From the NCBI RefSeq assembly GCF_021272185.1, contig NZ_JAJSEC010000003.1:186001-250000 (forward strand): a stretch of 64,000 nucleotides of DNA, in the 5' to 3' direction. Below, piece by piece: positions 36,640 to 46,407 of this stretch (the first letter of the stretch is position 1; every line of letters starts with the position of its first letter). This stretch comes from Roseivivax sp. GX 12232. Its GTDB lineage: Bacteria > Pseudomonadota > Alphaproteobacteria > Rhodobacterales > Rhodobacteraceae. The notes below the pieces were generated by a model. The model was not told the DNA's origin, ran no database searches, and worked only from the letters and a program-made list of their open reading frames with translations. A program made the translations under genes and the position numbers.

Positions 36640-37983
36640 ATGAGCTTTCCCTTCACGCTTCCCACGCCCACCGAACACGGCGATGCGCCGCCGGGACGCG
36701 CCGCGGTCGTGGTCATCGGCGGCGGGGTGATCGGCACCACGGCGGCGCTGCACCTGGCGCGCCAGGGCCACGAGGTGGCGCTTCTGGAAAAGGGCCGGAT
36801 CGCGGCCGAGCAAAGCTCGCGCAACTGGGGCTGGATCCGGGTGCAGGGCCGCGACATGGCCGAGATCCCGATCGCCCAGGAGGCCCAGAGCCTCTGGCAG
36901 GAGCTCGACACTGCCGCGCGCGGGCGGCTCGGGCTGAAGCAGATCGGGGTGAACTACCTCACCCGCTCCGAGACGAGCCTGGCGAACTACGAAGACTGGC
37001 TGTCGGAGGCGCGCACCTACGGCGTCTCCTCGCGGATGCTGTCGCGGGCCGAGCTGGGCGAAGCGCTGCCCGGTGCCCAGGCCGACTGGATCGGCGGGCT
37101 GCAGACGCCCACCGACCACAAGGCCGAGCCCTGGGTCGCGGTGCCGGAACTGGCGCGCATGGCGCGCGACGCCGGTGCCCGGGTGGTCGAACGCTGCGCG
37201 GTCCGCGCGCTCGAGATCGAGGCCGGGCGGGTCACCGGGGTGGTGACCGAGAAGGGCCGGGTGAAATGCGACGCGGTGATCCTCGCGGGCGGGGCCTGGT
37301 CCTCGCTCTTCCTGCGCCGTCACGGGGTGTCGATCCCGCAACTTTCCGTGCGCTCCACCGCGCTCGAGACCGGGCCACTGCCGCAGGTCACCGGCACCGC
37401 GGGCGTCGACGACCGGCTGGCCTTCCGGCCGCGCGCGGACGGCGGCTACACGCTGGCGCCCTCGACCCTCTCCGAGCTTTACCTCGGGCCCGACGCGGTC
37501 CGGGCGGTGCGGCAATATCTGCCGGTGCTGCGCCAGGGCGGCTTCGAGGTGAAGCTGCGGCTGCGCGCGCCCGAGGGCTTCCCCGATGGCTGGCGCACGC
37601 CCCGGACCTGGGCCGAGGATTCCGCCTCGCCCTTCGAGGCGATGCGCATCCTCAACCCGCCGCCCAACCGCGACAAGGCCGAGGCCGCCGCCCGCGCCTT
37701 CGCCGCGACCTTCCCGGAACTGGGCGAGGTGCGGGTCAGGACCGCCTGGGCGGGGATGATCGACGTGCTGCCCGACGTGGTGCCGGTGGTCGACCGGGTC
37801 GCCGATCTGCCGGGGCTGACCGTGGCGACCGGGATGTGCGGGCATGGCTTCGGCATCGGCCCGGCCTTCGGGCGCATCGCCGCCGCGCTGGCCCTTGGCG
37901 AGGCGCCGGGCCACGACCTGCACCGCTTCCGCCTGGCGCGCTTCTCGGACGGCTCGAAGATGGTGCCCGGCCCGAACCTCTGA
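36640..37983 (+). CDS. FAD-dependent oxidoreductase (DAO superfamily)
   Basis: A 447-residue flavoenzyme. The FAD site is VVVIGGGVIGTTAALHLARQ near residue 22, followed by LLEKGRIAAEQSSRNWGWIR, the second dinucleotide-binding strand around CDAVILAGGAWSS and the C-terminal MCGHGFGIGPAFGR. It probably deaminates or dehydrogenates an amino acid or amine. I chose ATG 36640; a start at 36529 would add 37 residues before the Rossmann fold with no family support. It precedes an M20 hydrolase gene by 65 bp, so the two may process one N-acyl substrate. Confidence 0.85.
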   Translation: MSFPFTLPTPTEHGDAPPGRAAVVVIGGGVIGTTAALHLARQGHEVALLEKGRIAAEQSSRNWGWIRVQGRDMAEIPIAQEAQSLWQELDTAARGRLGLKQIGVNYLTRSETSLANYEDWLSEARTYGVSSRMLSRAELGEALPGAQADWIGGLQTPTDHKAEPWVAVPELARMARDAGARVVERCAVRALEIEAGRVTGVVTEKGRVKCDAVILAGGAWSSLFLRRHGVSIPQLSVRSTALETGPLPQVTGTAGVDDRLAFRPRADGGYTLAPSTLSELYLGPDAVRAVRQYLPVLRQGGFEVKLRLRAPEGFPDGWRTPRTWAEDSASPFEAMRILNPPPNRDKAEAAARAFAATFPELGEVRVRTAWAGMIDVLPDVVPVVDRVADLPGLTVATGMCGHGFGIGPAFGRIAAALALGEAPGHDLHRFRLARFSDGSKMVPGPNL

Positions 37984-38048
37984 GCCCACTTGCGGGCGGG
38001 GGCGGGCTCGGGCAGGCTCGCGCCGATCCAACCCCAAGGAGAGCCCCC

Positions 38049-39212
38049 ATGCCGGTCAAGAACCGTTTCGCCGAGCTGCATGAAGAGATCACCGCCTGGC
38101 GGCGCGACCTGCACCAGCACCCCGAGATCCTCTACGAGACCCATCGCACCGCCGCCTTCGTGGCCGAGAAGCTGCGCGACTTCGGCTGCGACGAGGTCAC
38201 CGAGGGCATCGGCCGCACCGGCGTCGTCGGCGTCATCCGCGGCAAGGCCAATGGCTCGGGCCGCACCATCGGGCTGCGCGCCGACATGGACGCCCTGCCG
38301 ATCCAGGAGGCGACCGGGCTCGACTATGCCTCCAAGACCGAGGGCGCCATGCATGCCTGCGGCCACGACGGCCATACCGCCATGCTGCTGGGCGCGGCCA
38401 AGTATCTCTGCGAGACCCGCAACTTCGACGGCACCTGCGTGGTGATCTTCCAGCCCGCCGAAGAGGGCGGAGGCGGCGGTCGCGAGATGTGCGACGACGG
38501 GCTGATGGAGCGCTGGGCCATCGAAGAGGTCTACGGCATGCACAACTGGCCCGGCGTGCCGGTCGGCGCCTTCCAGATCCGCCCCGGGCCGTTCTTCGCC
38601 GCGACCGATGTCTTCGACATCGTGATCGAAGGGCGGGGCGGCCATGCCGCGAAGCCGCACGAGACCGTGGACCCCACGGTGACCGCCGCCCAGGTGGTGA
38701 CCGCGCTCCAGTCGATCGCCGCGCGCAACGCCGATCCGACCGGGCAGATCGTGGTCTCGGTGACCTCTTTCCAGACCTCCTCGACGGCCTTCAACGTGAT
38801 CCCGCAGCGGGTCACCCTGCGCGGCACGGTGCGCACGCTCGCGCCCGAGATGCGCGATCTTGCCGAGACCCGGCTGACCGAGATCGCCACCCATACCGCC
38901 CGCGCCTTCGGGGCCGAGGCCCGGGTCGACTACCAGCGCAACTACCCGGTCATGGTCAACGCCGAGACCGAGACCGACCACGCCGCCGCTGCCGGGCGCG
39001 CCGTGGCGGGCGACTGCGCCGAGGCGCCGCTGATCATGGGCGGCGAGGATTTCGCCTTCATGCTCGAAGAGCGCCCGGGGGCCTATATCCTCGTCGGCAA
39101 CGGCGAGACCGCGGCGGTGCATCACCCCGAGTATGACTTCAACGACGCGGCGATCCCGGCGGGCTGTTCCTTCTGGGCCGAGATCGTGGAGCAGCGCCTG
39201 CCCGCGGGCTGA
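38049..39212 (+). CDS. M20D-type amidohydrolase (hippurate hydrolase-like)
   Basis: A 387-residue metal-dependent peptidase or N-acyl-amino-acid hydrolase. Metal ligands: Cys-His in HACGHDGHTAMLLG, Glu in QPAEEGGGGG, His in MHNWPGVPVGAF and the late His in VHHPEYDFND. The dimerisation domain begins VIEGRGGHAAKPHETVDP. CCAAGGAGAG lies upstream of the ATG. A bidirectional terminator follows, shared with the convergent helicase gene. Confidence 0.9.
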   Translation: MPVKNRFAELHEEITAWRRDLHQHPEILYETHRTAAFVAEKLRDFGCDEVTEGIGRTGVVGVIRGKANGSGRTIGLRADMDALPIQEATGLDYASKTEGAMHACGHDGHTAMLLGAAKYLCETRNFDGTCVVIFQPAEEGGGGGREMCDDGLMERWAIEEVYGMHNWPGVPVGAFQIRPGPFFAATDVFDIVIEGRGGHAAKPHETVDPTVTAAQVVTALQSIAARNADPTGQIVVSVTSFQTSSTAFNVIPQRVTLRGTVRTLAPEMRDLAETRLTEIATHTARAFGAEARVDYQRNYPVMVNAETETDHAAAAGRAVAGDCAEAPLIMGGEDFAFMLEERPGAYILVGNGETAAVHHPEYDFNDAAIPAGCSFWAEIVEQRLPAG

Positions 39213-39233
39213 ACCCGGGGCCATCCGCGCACG

Positions 39234-39272
39234 AAAAAGCCGCGCCGGGGGCGACCCGGCGCGGCTTTTTTT
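39234..39272. terminator. Bidirectional intrinsic terminator
   Basis: AAAAAGCCGCGCCGGG and CCCGGCGCGGCTTTTTTT form a long perfect stem. There is a T run on both strands, so it can end the M20 gene and the convergent helicase gene. Confidence 0.93.
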
Positions 39273-39326
39273 CCGTCTCGCTGTCAGGGCGGCGCCGTCG
39301 CGCGGCGCGCCCTGCTGCGCCTCTCC

Positions 39327-40595
39327 TCAGGCCGCGCGGCGGCGGCGCGAGCGGCGGGGCCGCGTCTTCCCGGCGGGGGAGGCCCCCTGCGGCTTGCCGC
39401 GTCCGCGGCCGCCTCCGCCACCACCGCCGCGACGGCGGCCGCCCGGGGCCGGACCGTTGCCGCCGGCGGGGCGTTCGCCGCTCGCCACCGGCACCGAGAC
39501 CTTCATGGTCTTCTCGATCGCCGAGAGCAGATCGACCTCCTCGGGCGTGCAGAAGGCGATGGCGGTGCCGTCCCGGCCCGCGCGCGCCGTCCGGCCGATC
39601 CGGTGCACGTAGTTCTCGGGCACGTTCGGCAGGTCGTAGTTCACCACGTAAGCCACGCCCGGGATGTCGATGCCGCGGGCGGCCACATCGGTGGCCACCA
39701 GCACGGTGATCTCACCCTTGCGGAAGGCGGCGATGGCGCGGTCGCGCTGCCCCTGGCTCTTGTTGCCATGCACCGAGGCGGCCTCGATCCCATGCGCCAC
39801 GAGCCCTTTCTTGAGCTTCTCCGCGCCGTGCTTGGTGCGGGCGAAGACCAGCGTCAGGGCGCCCTGGTCCTCGGTCAGGATCTCGCGCAGGCGGGCGGGC
39901 TTGTCGCCCTTTTCGAGGAAATGCACCTTCTGGTCGACCTTGTCGGCGGCCTTGCCCGGAGGCGCGACCTCGACCCGGCGCGGGTTGTGCAGATAGGCGC
40001 GCGACAGCTCCTCCATCTGCTTCGGCATGGTGGCCGAGAACAGCATGGTCTGGCGCGGCGTGCCGAGATGCGGCGCGATCTGGCGCAGGGCATGGATGAA
40101 GCCCATGTCGAGCATCTGGTCGGCCTCGTCGAGGACCAGGTGATGCACCTGGCCGAGGTCCACCGCGCCGCGCTCCATCAGGTCGATGAGCCGGCCCGGG
40201 GTGGCGACCAGGATGTCGGTCCCGCGCGAGAGCGCCTTGATCTGGCGGCCGATCGACTGGCCGCCGACCACGGTGACGACCCGCAGGCGGGTCTCGGAGG
40301 TCAGCTTGCCGAGGCCGTCGGCGATCTGGTTCACCAGCTCGCGGGTGGGCGCCAGGATCAGCGCCTTGGCGGTCTTCGGCGCGGGCTTGCCCGGCGCGGC
40401 GAGCAGATGCTCCACGAGCGGCAGGCCGAAGGCGAGCGTCTTGCCGGTGCCGGTCTGGGCGAGGCCCAGGACGTCATGGCCCTCGAGCGCCAGCGGGATG
40501 GCCTTGTTCTGGATCGGGGTGGGTTGGGTGAGCCCGGCACGGGCCAGGGCGTCGTTGAGGATCGGCGAGAGGCCGAGCATGTCGAAATCGTACAA
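39327..40595 (-). CDS. rhlE: DEAD-box RNA helicase (RhlE-like)
   Basis: A 422-residue ATP-dependent RNA helicase. Motifs in order: Q motif LTQPTPIQNKAIPLAL, I AQTGTGKT, Ia APTRELVNQI, II DEADQML, III SATMPKQM, V ATDVAARGIDIPG and VI HRIGRTARAGRDG. The C-terminal 55 residues are Gly- and Arg-rich and basic, fitting RNA binding. The start is TTG at 40595 because GAAGGA lies six bases upstream; the next ATG (40580) would be poorly spaced and would lose YDFDM. Role in ribosome or mRNA turnover is inferred. Confidence 0.92.
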   Translation of the reverse strand: MYDFDMLGLSPILNDALARAGLTQPTPIQNKAIPLALEGHDVLGLAQTGTGKTLAFGLPLVEHLLAAPGKPAPKTAKALILAPTRELVNQIADGLGKLTSETRLRVVTVVGGQSIGRQIKALSRGTDILVATPGRLIDLMERGAVDLGQVHHLVLDEADQMLDMGFIHALRQIAPHLGTPRQTMLFSATMPKQMEELSRAYLHNPRRVEVAPPGKAADKVDQKVHFLEKGDKPARLREILTEDQGALTLVFARTKHGAEKLKKGLVAHGIEAASVHGNKSQGQRDRAIAAFRKGEITVLVATDVAARGIDIPGVAYVVNYDLPNVPENYVHRIGRTARAGRDGTAIAFCTPEEVDLLSAIEKTMKVSVPVASGERPAGGNGPAPGGRRRGGGGGGGRGRGKPQGASPAGKTRPRRSRRRRAA

Positions 40596-40951
40596 TATCT
40601 GTCCTTCAGGGGCGCCGGCCCTCTGGCCGCGCCCGGATCTGGGCCGCGTCAGGCGGCCGCGCTGCGGGTCCGCGAGACCTATGCGCGCGGGATGTCCCGC
40701 GCTCTCCGGCGTCGCGTCAGGAACCCTGCGTGATGGGGAACTGAATGGCGGTGCACTGGGGCCAGAAGGGCCACGGCAAGCTCACGCGGCTGCGCAGTGC
40801 TTTGGGGCAGATGCGCCTTTTTGCCTGCCGCGTCAAGGGGCGGCAGGTGAGAGGCCGGGTTGGGCGTGGCGCATGGCGGGTGGTTTGGGGCGGTTTAGGG
40901 CCGGGTGCGAGGGCCACGCGAGAGGGGCGAAGACCCCGCCCCTCGCCCCCG
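40596..40951. other. Spacer between ade and the helicase gene
   Basis: In 356 bp, I see only a GAGGGGCG...CGCCCCTC hairpin (about 40918-40945) just after the ade stop, without a clear T run, and the TTG-start ribosome site for the helicase gene near 40602-40607. No gene. Confidence 0.6.
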
Positions 40952-42646
40952 TCAGACCATCAACTCGAACCGGTCCACGTCGACCATCCCGCGATCGGTG
41001 ATCTTCAAGGACGGGATCACCGGCAGGGCGAGGAAGGCCAACTGCAGGAAGGGCTCGCCCAGCGTCACGCCGAGGCCCTTGGCGGCGGCGCGCAGCTCCT
41101 CGAGCCGGGCGCGCACTTCCTCGAAGGGCTCGAGCGACATGAGCCCCGCCACGGGCAGGGCGAGCTCGGCCAGGATCTCGCCGTCGCGGGCGACCGCGAA
41201 GCCGCCCTCGATCTCGGAGAGCCGCGCGGCGGCCAGCGCCATGTCGGCGTACTCCACCCCGACGCAGGCGATGTTGTGGTGGTCGTGGCAGACGGTCGAG
41301 GCGATGGCCCCGGCCTTGAGCCCGAAGCCGCGCGTGAAGCCGGTGGCGATATTGCCGTTCCGCCCGTGCCGCTCGACGACCGCGATGCGGGCGAGGTCAC
41401 GCTCCGGGTCGGGGCGCTTGTCGCCGTCCTCGGGGGTGATCTCCTCGGTCAGGTGGTCGGTCAGGATCTGGCCCTCGCGGATACCGATCACCGGGGTCTC
41501 GGCGCGGTTGCCGGGGGCGCGGAAGGAGGCGGCGCTCAAAGCCGGCGCCTTGACCGAGCCGCGGCCCACCGGCGCGATCTCGCCCCGCGCGGCAAAGGCG
41601 GCCTCGGTCACCCGCCGGCCCCCGGCGAAGACCATCCGCGCGCGGCAGTCGGCCAGGTCGGGCAGCGCCACGATGTCGGCGCGGTAGCCCGGCGCGATGA
41701 GGCCGCGGTCCTTCAGCCCGAAGGCCTCGGCGGCCGAGAGCGAGGCCGCGCGATAGGCCGCGAGCACCGGCGTGCCGAGCGCGATCAGCCGCCGGATCAT
41801 GTGGTCGAGGTGCCCCTCCTCGCCGATGTCGAGCGGGTTCCGGTCGTCGGTGCAGAGGCACATGTAGGGCGCCGTCCGCTCGGTCAGGAGCGGCTGCAGC
41901 GCCTCGAGATCCTTGGAGACCGAGCCTTCGCGGATCAGGACGCGCATGCCCTTTTGCAGTTTCTCGCGCGCCTCGCCGGCACTGGTGGCCTCGTGTTCGG
42001 TGCGGATGCCGGCGGTGACATAGGCGTTGAGGTCGCGCTCGGAGAGCAGCGGGCAGTGGCCGTCCATGTGGCCGCCCTCGAAGAGCGCGAGCTTCTCCAT
42101 CATGCCCGGGTCGCGGTGGATCACCCCGGGGTAGTTCATCACCTCGGCGAGCCCGATGCCCGAGGCATGGCCACGCAGCGGCGCGAGGTCTGCGGCGGAG
42201 AGCTCCGCCCCGGCGGTCTCCATATGGGTCGAGGGCACGCAGGACGACAGCTGCACCCGCAGGTCCATGAGCAGATGCTCCGAGGCGGCCTGGAAGTAGC
42301 GGATGCCCTGGGCGCCGATGACATTGGCGATCTCATGCGGGTCGCAGATCGCGGTGGTGACGCCCAAGGGCGTGACGCAGCGGTCGAATTCGAAAGGCGT
42401 GACCAGCGAGGATTCGACGTGCAGGTGGGTGTCGATGAAGCCCGGCACGAGCGTGAGGCCCGAGACGTCGATGACCTCGCGGCCCTCGTAGGCGGCGCAG
42501 GTGCCGACGATGCGGTCGCCCTGGATGGCGACATCGCCTTCGAGCAGCTCTCCGGTGACCAGGTCGAGGACCCGCCCGCCGCGCAGGACGAGGTCGGCGG
42601 GGGTCTCCCCGCGGGCGGCGGCGATCCGGTCGGAGAGGTCGGGCAT
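40952..42646 (-). CDS. ade: Adenine deaminase
   Basis: A 564-residue amidohydrolase-fold enzyme that converts adenine to hypoxanthine for purine salvage. Motifs: [15 protein letters not shown] with metal ligands, [44 protein letters not shown] and a C-terminal [17 protein letters not shown] at 42646 gives the usual N terminus. The same frame remains open into a hexanucleotide repeat upstream, but that extension has no protein-like character apart from the repeat. Confidence 0.93.
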   Translation of the reverse strand: MPDLSDRIAAARGETPADLVLRGGRVLDLVTGELLEGDVAIQGDRIVGTCAAYEGREVIDVSGLTLVPGFIDTHLHVESSLVTPFEFDRCVTPLGVTTAICDPHEIANVIGAQGIRYFQAASEHLLMDLRVQLSSCVPSTHMETAGAELSAADLAPLRGHASGIGLAEVMNYPGVIHRDPGMMEKLALFEGGHMDGHCPLLSERDLNAYVTAGIRTEHEATSAGEAREKLQKGMRVLIREGSVSKDLEALQPLLTERTAPYMCLCTDDRNPLDIGEEGHLDHMIRRLIALGTPVLAAYRAASLSAAEAFGLKDRGLIAPGYRADIVALPDLADCRARMVFAGGRRVTEAAFAARGEIAPVGRGSVKAPALSAASFRAPGNRAETPVIGIREGQILTDHLTEEITPEDGDKRPDPERDLARIAVVERHGRNGNIATGFTRGFGLKAGAIASTVCHDHHNIACVGVEYADMALAAARLSEIEGGFAVARDGEILAELALPVAGLMSLEPFEEVRARLEELRAAAKGLGVTLGEPFLQLAFLALPVIPSLKITDRGMVDVDRFELMV

Positions 42647-42780
42647 GGGCGGGGTCCTTCGGGCTTGTGCTTGGGGCGGGCGGTTGGTGCCCGGAGTGTG
42701 CCGGGAAACGCGGGCGGGCGCGAGGGGGGAGGTTTGGGGTGGTGAGGGTCGGGGTGGTTTGGTTGATGTGTCGGCGTTGT

Positions 42781-42894
42781 GGTGTCGGTGTCGGTGTCGG
42801 TATTGCTGTCGCTGTCGCTGTCGCTGTCGCTGTTGGTGTTGGTGTTGGTGTTGGTGTTGGTGTTGGTGCTGGTGCTGGTGTCGGTCGTGGTGTC
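42781..42894. repeat. Hexanucleotide microsatellite (19 units)
   Basis: Nineteen consecutive 6-bp units follow the pattern G(G/C)TGTC or G(G/C)TG(T/C)T: three GGTGTC, one GGTATT, four GCTGTC, one GCTGTT, five GGTGTT, two GGTGCT and three diverged units. It lies 135-248 bp upstream of ade on the side its promoter should occupy. Confidence 0.9.
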
Positions 42895-42946
42895 GTGGTG
42901 CGCTCCCCGACAACTCATTTGCCATGCCACTGTTGGCCTCCCGCAC

Positions 42947-43128
42947 CCCCTTGCGCCCGAATAGCATCGAAGATGCCGGGCGCGCGCCGGACCGGCCCCT
43001 TGGGCCGGCGCTCCTTGGAGTGGCGTGCTCAGCTCGCCGTTAGTCCTGACCTTGTTGCCATAAAGTGCCTCGCTCAGAGGGCAGCAGCGCCGGCCCCCGG
43101 TCCGGCGCGCGCCCTCTGTTGTGCGGGG
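42947..43128 (+). repeat. 182-bp dispersed inverted-repeat element, copy 5
   Basis: Starts CCCCTTGCGCCCGAATAGC, with arms GGGCGCGCGCCGGACCGG and CCGGTCCGGCGCGCGCCC perfectly complementary. The middle contains GCTCAGCTCGCC, GTCCTGACCTTG and CATAAAGTGC. The outer right end GTGCGGGG is a partial match to GCAAGGGG. Confidence 0.88.
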
Positions 43129-43480
43129 TGAGGGGGGGCGCGGATTGGAGACGTCAGACAATCGGGGGGCGATGTGGCACAGGCGGCAACGGGATGTGCG
43201 GAGCAAGCGGGCCCTGGCCACAGTCTGTAGCCGCGAGAGGGTGTATTGGGACAGTGGCCTTGGCTTCGGTCACAGACGCAAGGGGCTGCCCTGGCACGGC
43301 AAGCCCCGAAAGCAGCCGACAGCCTGCACGGATTGCCCCAAGTTGGCGGAGGCCGGGATTGGCCCGAGTCGGATAGGGACGCTCTTTGGCAGTAGCCCGC
43401 CGTTTCAGCACATGGCCTGCCACAGCGCTGCGGGTGCCCCGGAAAACCCTCAGGCACCAGCCCCTATACCTCCCAGAACT

Positions 43481-43612
43481 TCAATTCCGCGCTTGGCCGC
43501 TTCCTCAATCCCGCGCGCCCTTGGACCCGTCCTCAATCGCGCGCGCTTGGCCCCTTCTTCACTCCCGCGCCCTTGGCCCCGTCCTCAATCCCGCGCGCGC
43601 TTCGCCCCTTCC
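43481..43612. repeat. Tandem 24-28-bp repeats derived from the 3' end of glnD
   Basis: Units begin TCAATTCC, TCAATCCC, TCAATCGC, TCACTCCC and TCAATCCC at 43481, 43505, 43533, 43559 and 43585. Each continues GCGCGC..TTGGCCCC..TCC. The last unit is the coding end of glnD including its stop codon, so the others look like downstream duplications of it. Confidence 0.8.
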
Positions 43613-46407
43613 TCGATCGCCGCGCGCAGGCGGCGCTCGATCACCCGCTGCTTCGAGGGCGTGTAGAACTTCAGCCCGAACATGTCCTTCACGTAGAAGC
43701 TGTCGACCACCTGCTCGCCGTAGGTCGCGATCACCGCGCTGGCGATGTAGATGTTGGCCTCGGCCAGCGTCCGGGCGAGATCATAAAGAAGCCCCGGACG
43801 GTCCCGCGTGTCGACCTCGATGATCGTGTAGATCTCCGAGCCGTCGTTGTCGAAGGCCACCGAGGTCGGCACCCGGAAGGCGCGCTCGCGCTTCTTGATC
43901 TTGTCGCGGGTCTTGATCGCCTCGCGGGCCACCACCTCGCCTTTCAGCGTCTTGTCGATCATCGCGCGCAGGCGGGGCAGACGGCTGGCCTCGTAGGGAT
44001 GGCCCTCGGCGTCCTGCACCCAGAAGACCGCCGTGGCGAAACCGTCCTTCGAGGTATAGGTCCGCGCGTCCACCACATTGGCGCCGACCAGCGCCAGCGC
44101 GCCCGCGAGCCTCGCGAAGATGCCGGGGTGGTCGACCAGCGCGAAGCAGACGCGGGTCGCGTCGCGGTCCTCGTCGGGATGGATGTTGATGCGGATCTCG
44201 TCGGTGCCGATGCCGCGCAGGAGCTCGGCGAAGATCACATGGGCAGTGACATGCAGACCCTGCCAATAAGGCTCGTAATGCCGGGCGGTCTCGGTGCGCA
44301 GGTCCTTCTTGTCCCAGTCCGAGAGCTTCTTGCGCAGGAGCTTCTTGGCCTCGGCGCCGCGGTTCTCGCGGGTGATGGCCTCCATGCCGTCCTCGAGCAC
44401 CCGGCGGGTCTGGCGGTAGAGCGCGCGCAGAAGAGCGGCCTTCCAGTTGTTCCAGGTGTTCGGCCCGACGCCGCGGATGTCGCAGACGGTCAGCACGCAG
44501 AGGAGGTCGAGCCGCTCCTTGGTCTTCACCGCCTTGGCGAAGTCGCGCACCGTGCGCGGGTCGGCGATGTCGCGCTTCTGGGCCATGTCGGACATCAGGA
44601 GGTGATGGCGCACCAGCCATTCCACCGTGGCGCATTCGGACTTGTTGAGCCCGAGCCGCGGCGCCACCACCCGGGCGATCTTGGCGCCGAGGACCGAATG
44701 GTCCTCGTCCCGGCCCTTGCCGATGTCGTGCAGAAGCAGCGCCACGTAGAGCACCCGGCGGTTCACCCCGTCCTTGAGGATGGTCGAGGCCACCGGCAGC
44801 TCCTCGACCAGCTTGCCCTCCTCGATCTCGGAGAGGTGCCAGATGCACTGGATGGTGTGCTCGTCCACCGTGTAGCTGTGATACATGTTGAACTGCATCA
44901 TCGCCACGATGGGCTCGAACTCGGGGATGAAGGCCGAGAGCACGCCGAGCTCGTTCATCCGCCGGAGCGCCCGGTCGGGGTTGCCGTGCTTCAGCATCAG
45001 GTCGAGGAAGATGCCCTGCGCCTCGCGGGCGTTGCGCATCTCGTCGTCGATCAGATGCAGGTTGGCCTGGATCAGCCGCATCGCGTCGGGGTGGATCAGC
45101 AGCCCCGTCCGCAGCGCCTCGGAATAGAGCCGGAGGATGTTCATCTTGTCCGAGAGGAAGGCATCCTCGTCGGCGATGGCGAGCCGGCCGTTGGTGACCT
45201 CGTAGCCGCTGCGCACCTTCGGCGGGCGGTTGAAGATCCGCGCCAGGAGCGGCGCCTCCTTCTTCTGGTCGGCCTCGAGCGAGGTCAGCACGATGCGGGT
45301 CATGTCGCCCACCGCCACGGCGTGGCGGAAATAGGTCTGCATGAAGATCTCGACCCCGCGGCGCCCGCCGCGGTCGGTGAAGCCCAGGCGCTCGGCGACC
45401 TCGACCTGCATGTCGAAGGTGAGCTGCTCCATGGCCCGGCCCGCGACCAGGTGCAGGTGGCAGCGCACCGCCCAGAGGAAGGCCTCGGCCTCGACGAAGG
45501 TGCGGTATTCCTCGGGGCGGAAGACCCCCTGGTTCAGCAGTGCCGCCGCATCCTCGGTGTGATGCACGTATTTCAGGATCCAGTAGAGCGACTGCAGGTC
45601 GCGCAGCCCGCCCTTGCCCTCTTTCACGTTGGGCTCGACCACGTAGCGCTGGCCGCCCTGCTTCATGTGGCGCGCGTCGCGCTCCTCGAGCTTGGCGGCG
45701 ACGAACTCGCTTTCGGTGCCGAGGAAGAGGTCCGCCCGCAGCCGCGTCTCCAGCTCTTCCGACAGCGCCGCATGGCCGGTCAGATGCCGCGATTCGAGCA
45801 TCGCGGTGCGGATGGTGAAATCCTCCGACCCCAGCCGCAGGCAGTCCTTCACCGTGCGCGAGGCATGGCCGACCTTCAGCTTCAGGTCCCAGAGGATGTA
45901 GAGCATCGATTCGATGACGCTCTCGGCCCAGGCGGTGATCTTGTAGGGCGTCAGGAACAGCAGGTCGACGTCCGAAAAGGGCGCCATCTCGCCGCGCCCG
46001 TAGCCGCCGACGCCCAGGACCGCGATGCGCTGGGCCTCGGTCGGATTGGGCATGACATGCAGCACCTCGGTGGCCACTTCGAAGGCCAGGGCGACGATGC
46101 AATCGGTGACATGGGTATAGGCGCGGGTGGTCTCGCGGGCGCGGAAGGGCGCCTCACCGAAGGCCTCCGCGATGCGGGCCCGGCCGCGGCTCTGGGCCGC
46201 GGCGAGGCGTTTCACGGTGATCTCGCGCACGGCGCGCTCGCCCTCGGCGGCGGCACCGGCTTCGGAGAGCGCCGCCCGAAGCGCGGCGCGCTCGGCCTCG
46301 AGATCGAGGATCTCGGCGACCGGCGCGATCAGCTCGGGCGGCTCCGGGGGCTGGGTCGGGGGCTCCTCAGAAGCCTGCGCCACCGAAGGCGCGCGGGGCG
46401 GGGTCAA
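43585..46407 (-). CDS. glnD: [Protein-PII] uridylyltransferase / uridylyl-removing enzyme
   Basis: A 940-residue nitrogen sensor that uridylylates PII proteins when glutamine is low and reverses this when it is high. Nucleotidyltransferase domain: GVGGYGRGEMAPFSDVDLLF near 132-151. HD domain with LLLHDIGKGRDEDHS near 558. Two C-terminal ACT domains start near 752 (LVDHPGIFARLAGAL) and 859 (DTRDRPGLLYDLAR). The start appears to be TTG at 46407, with AGGTGAG five bases upstream. This makes a 41-nt overlap with the lipoprotein gene. The gene end is part of a tandem repeat. Confidence 0.95.
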   Translation of the reverse strand: MTPPRAPSVAQASEEPPTQPPEPPELIAPVAEILDLEAERAALRAALSEAGAAAEGERAVREITVKRLAAAQSRGRARIAEAFGEAPFRARETTRAYTHVTDCIVALAFEVATEVLHVMPNPTEAQRIAVLGVGGYGRGEMAPFSDVDLLFLTPYKITAWAESVIESMLYILWDLKLKVGHASRTVKDCLRLGSEDFTIRTAMLESRHLTGHAALSEELETRLRADLFLGTESEFVAAKLEERDARHMKQGGQRYVVEPNVKEGKGGLRDLQSLYWILKYVHHTEDAAALLNQGVFRPEEYRTFVEAEAFLWAVRCHLHLVAGRAMEQLTFDMQVEVAERLGFTDRGGRRGVEIFMQTYFRHAVAVGDMTRIVLTSLEADQKKEAPLLARIFNRPPKVRSGYEVTNGRLAIADEDAFLSDKMNILRLYSEALRTGLLIHPDAMRLIQANLHLIDDEMRNAREAQGIFLDLMLKHGNPDRALRRMNELGVLSAFIPEFEPIVAMMQFNMYHSYTVDEHTIQCIWHLSEIEEGKLVEELPVASTILKDGVNRRVLYVALLLHDIGKGRDEDHSVLGAKIARVVAPRLGLNKSECATVEWLVRHHLLMSDMAQKRDIADPRTVRDFAKAVKTKERLDLLCVLTVCDIRGVGPNTWNNWKAALLRALYRQTRRVLEDGMEAITRENRGAEAKKLLRKKLSDWDKKDLRTETARHYEPYWQGLHVTAHVIFAELLRGIGTDEIRINIHPDEDRDATRVCFALVDHPGIFARLAGALALVGANVVDARTYTSKDGFATAVFWVQDAEGHPYEASRLPRLRAMIDKTLKGEVVAREAIKTRDKIKKRERAFRVPTSVAFDNDGSEIYTIIEVDTRDRPGLLYDLARTLAEANIYIASAVIATYGEQVVDSFYVKDMFGLKFYTPSKQRVIERRLRAAIEEGAKRARD

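Larger units (their letters stand above)
42647..43584. other. Spacer with microsatellite, dispersed element and glnD-derived tandem repeats
   Basis: The 938 bp between ade and glnD hold, from left to right, a 19-unit hexanucleotide array, the dispersed element at 42947-43128, about 350 bp with no detectable feature, and tandem copies of the last 26 bp of glnD. No gene. Confidence 0.7.

Noticed and set aside
42647..42967. Upstream extension of ade through the hexanucleotide array
   Set aside because: The His/Gln and Arg/Gln runs come from the array; adenine deaminase is complete from the ATG at 42646.
42781..43128. CRISPR-like array near ade
   Set aside because: Units are contiguous six-base repeats without spacers, and no cas genes are in the window.
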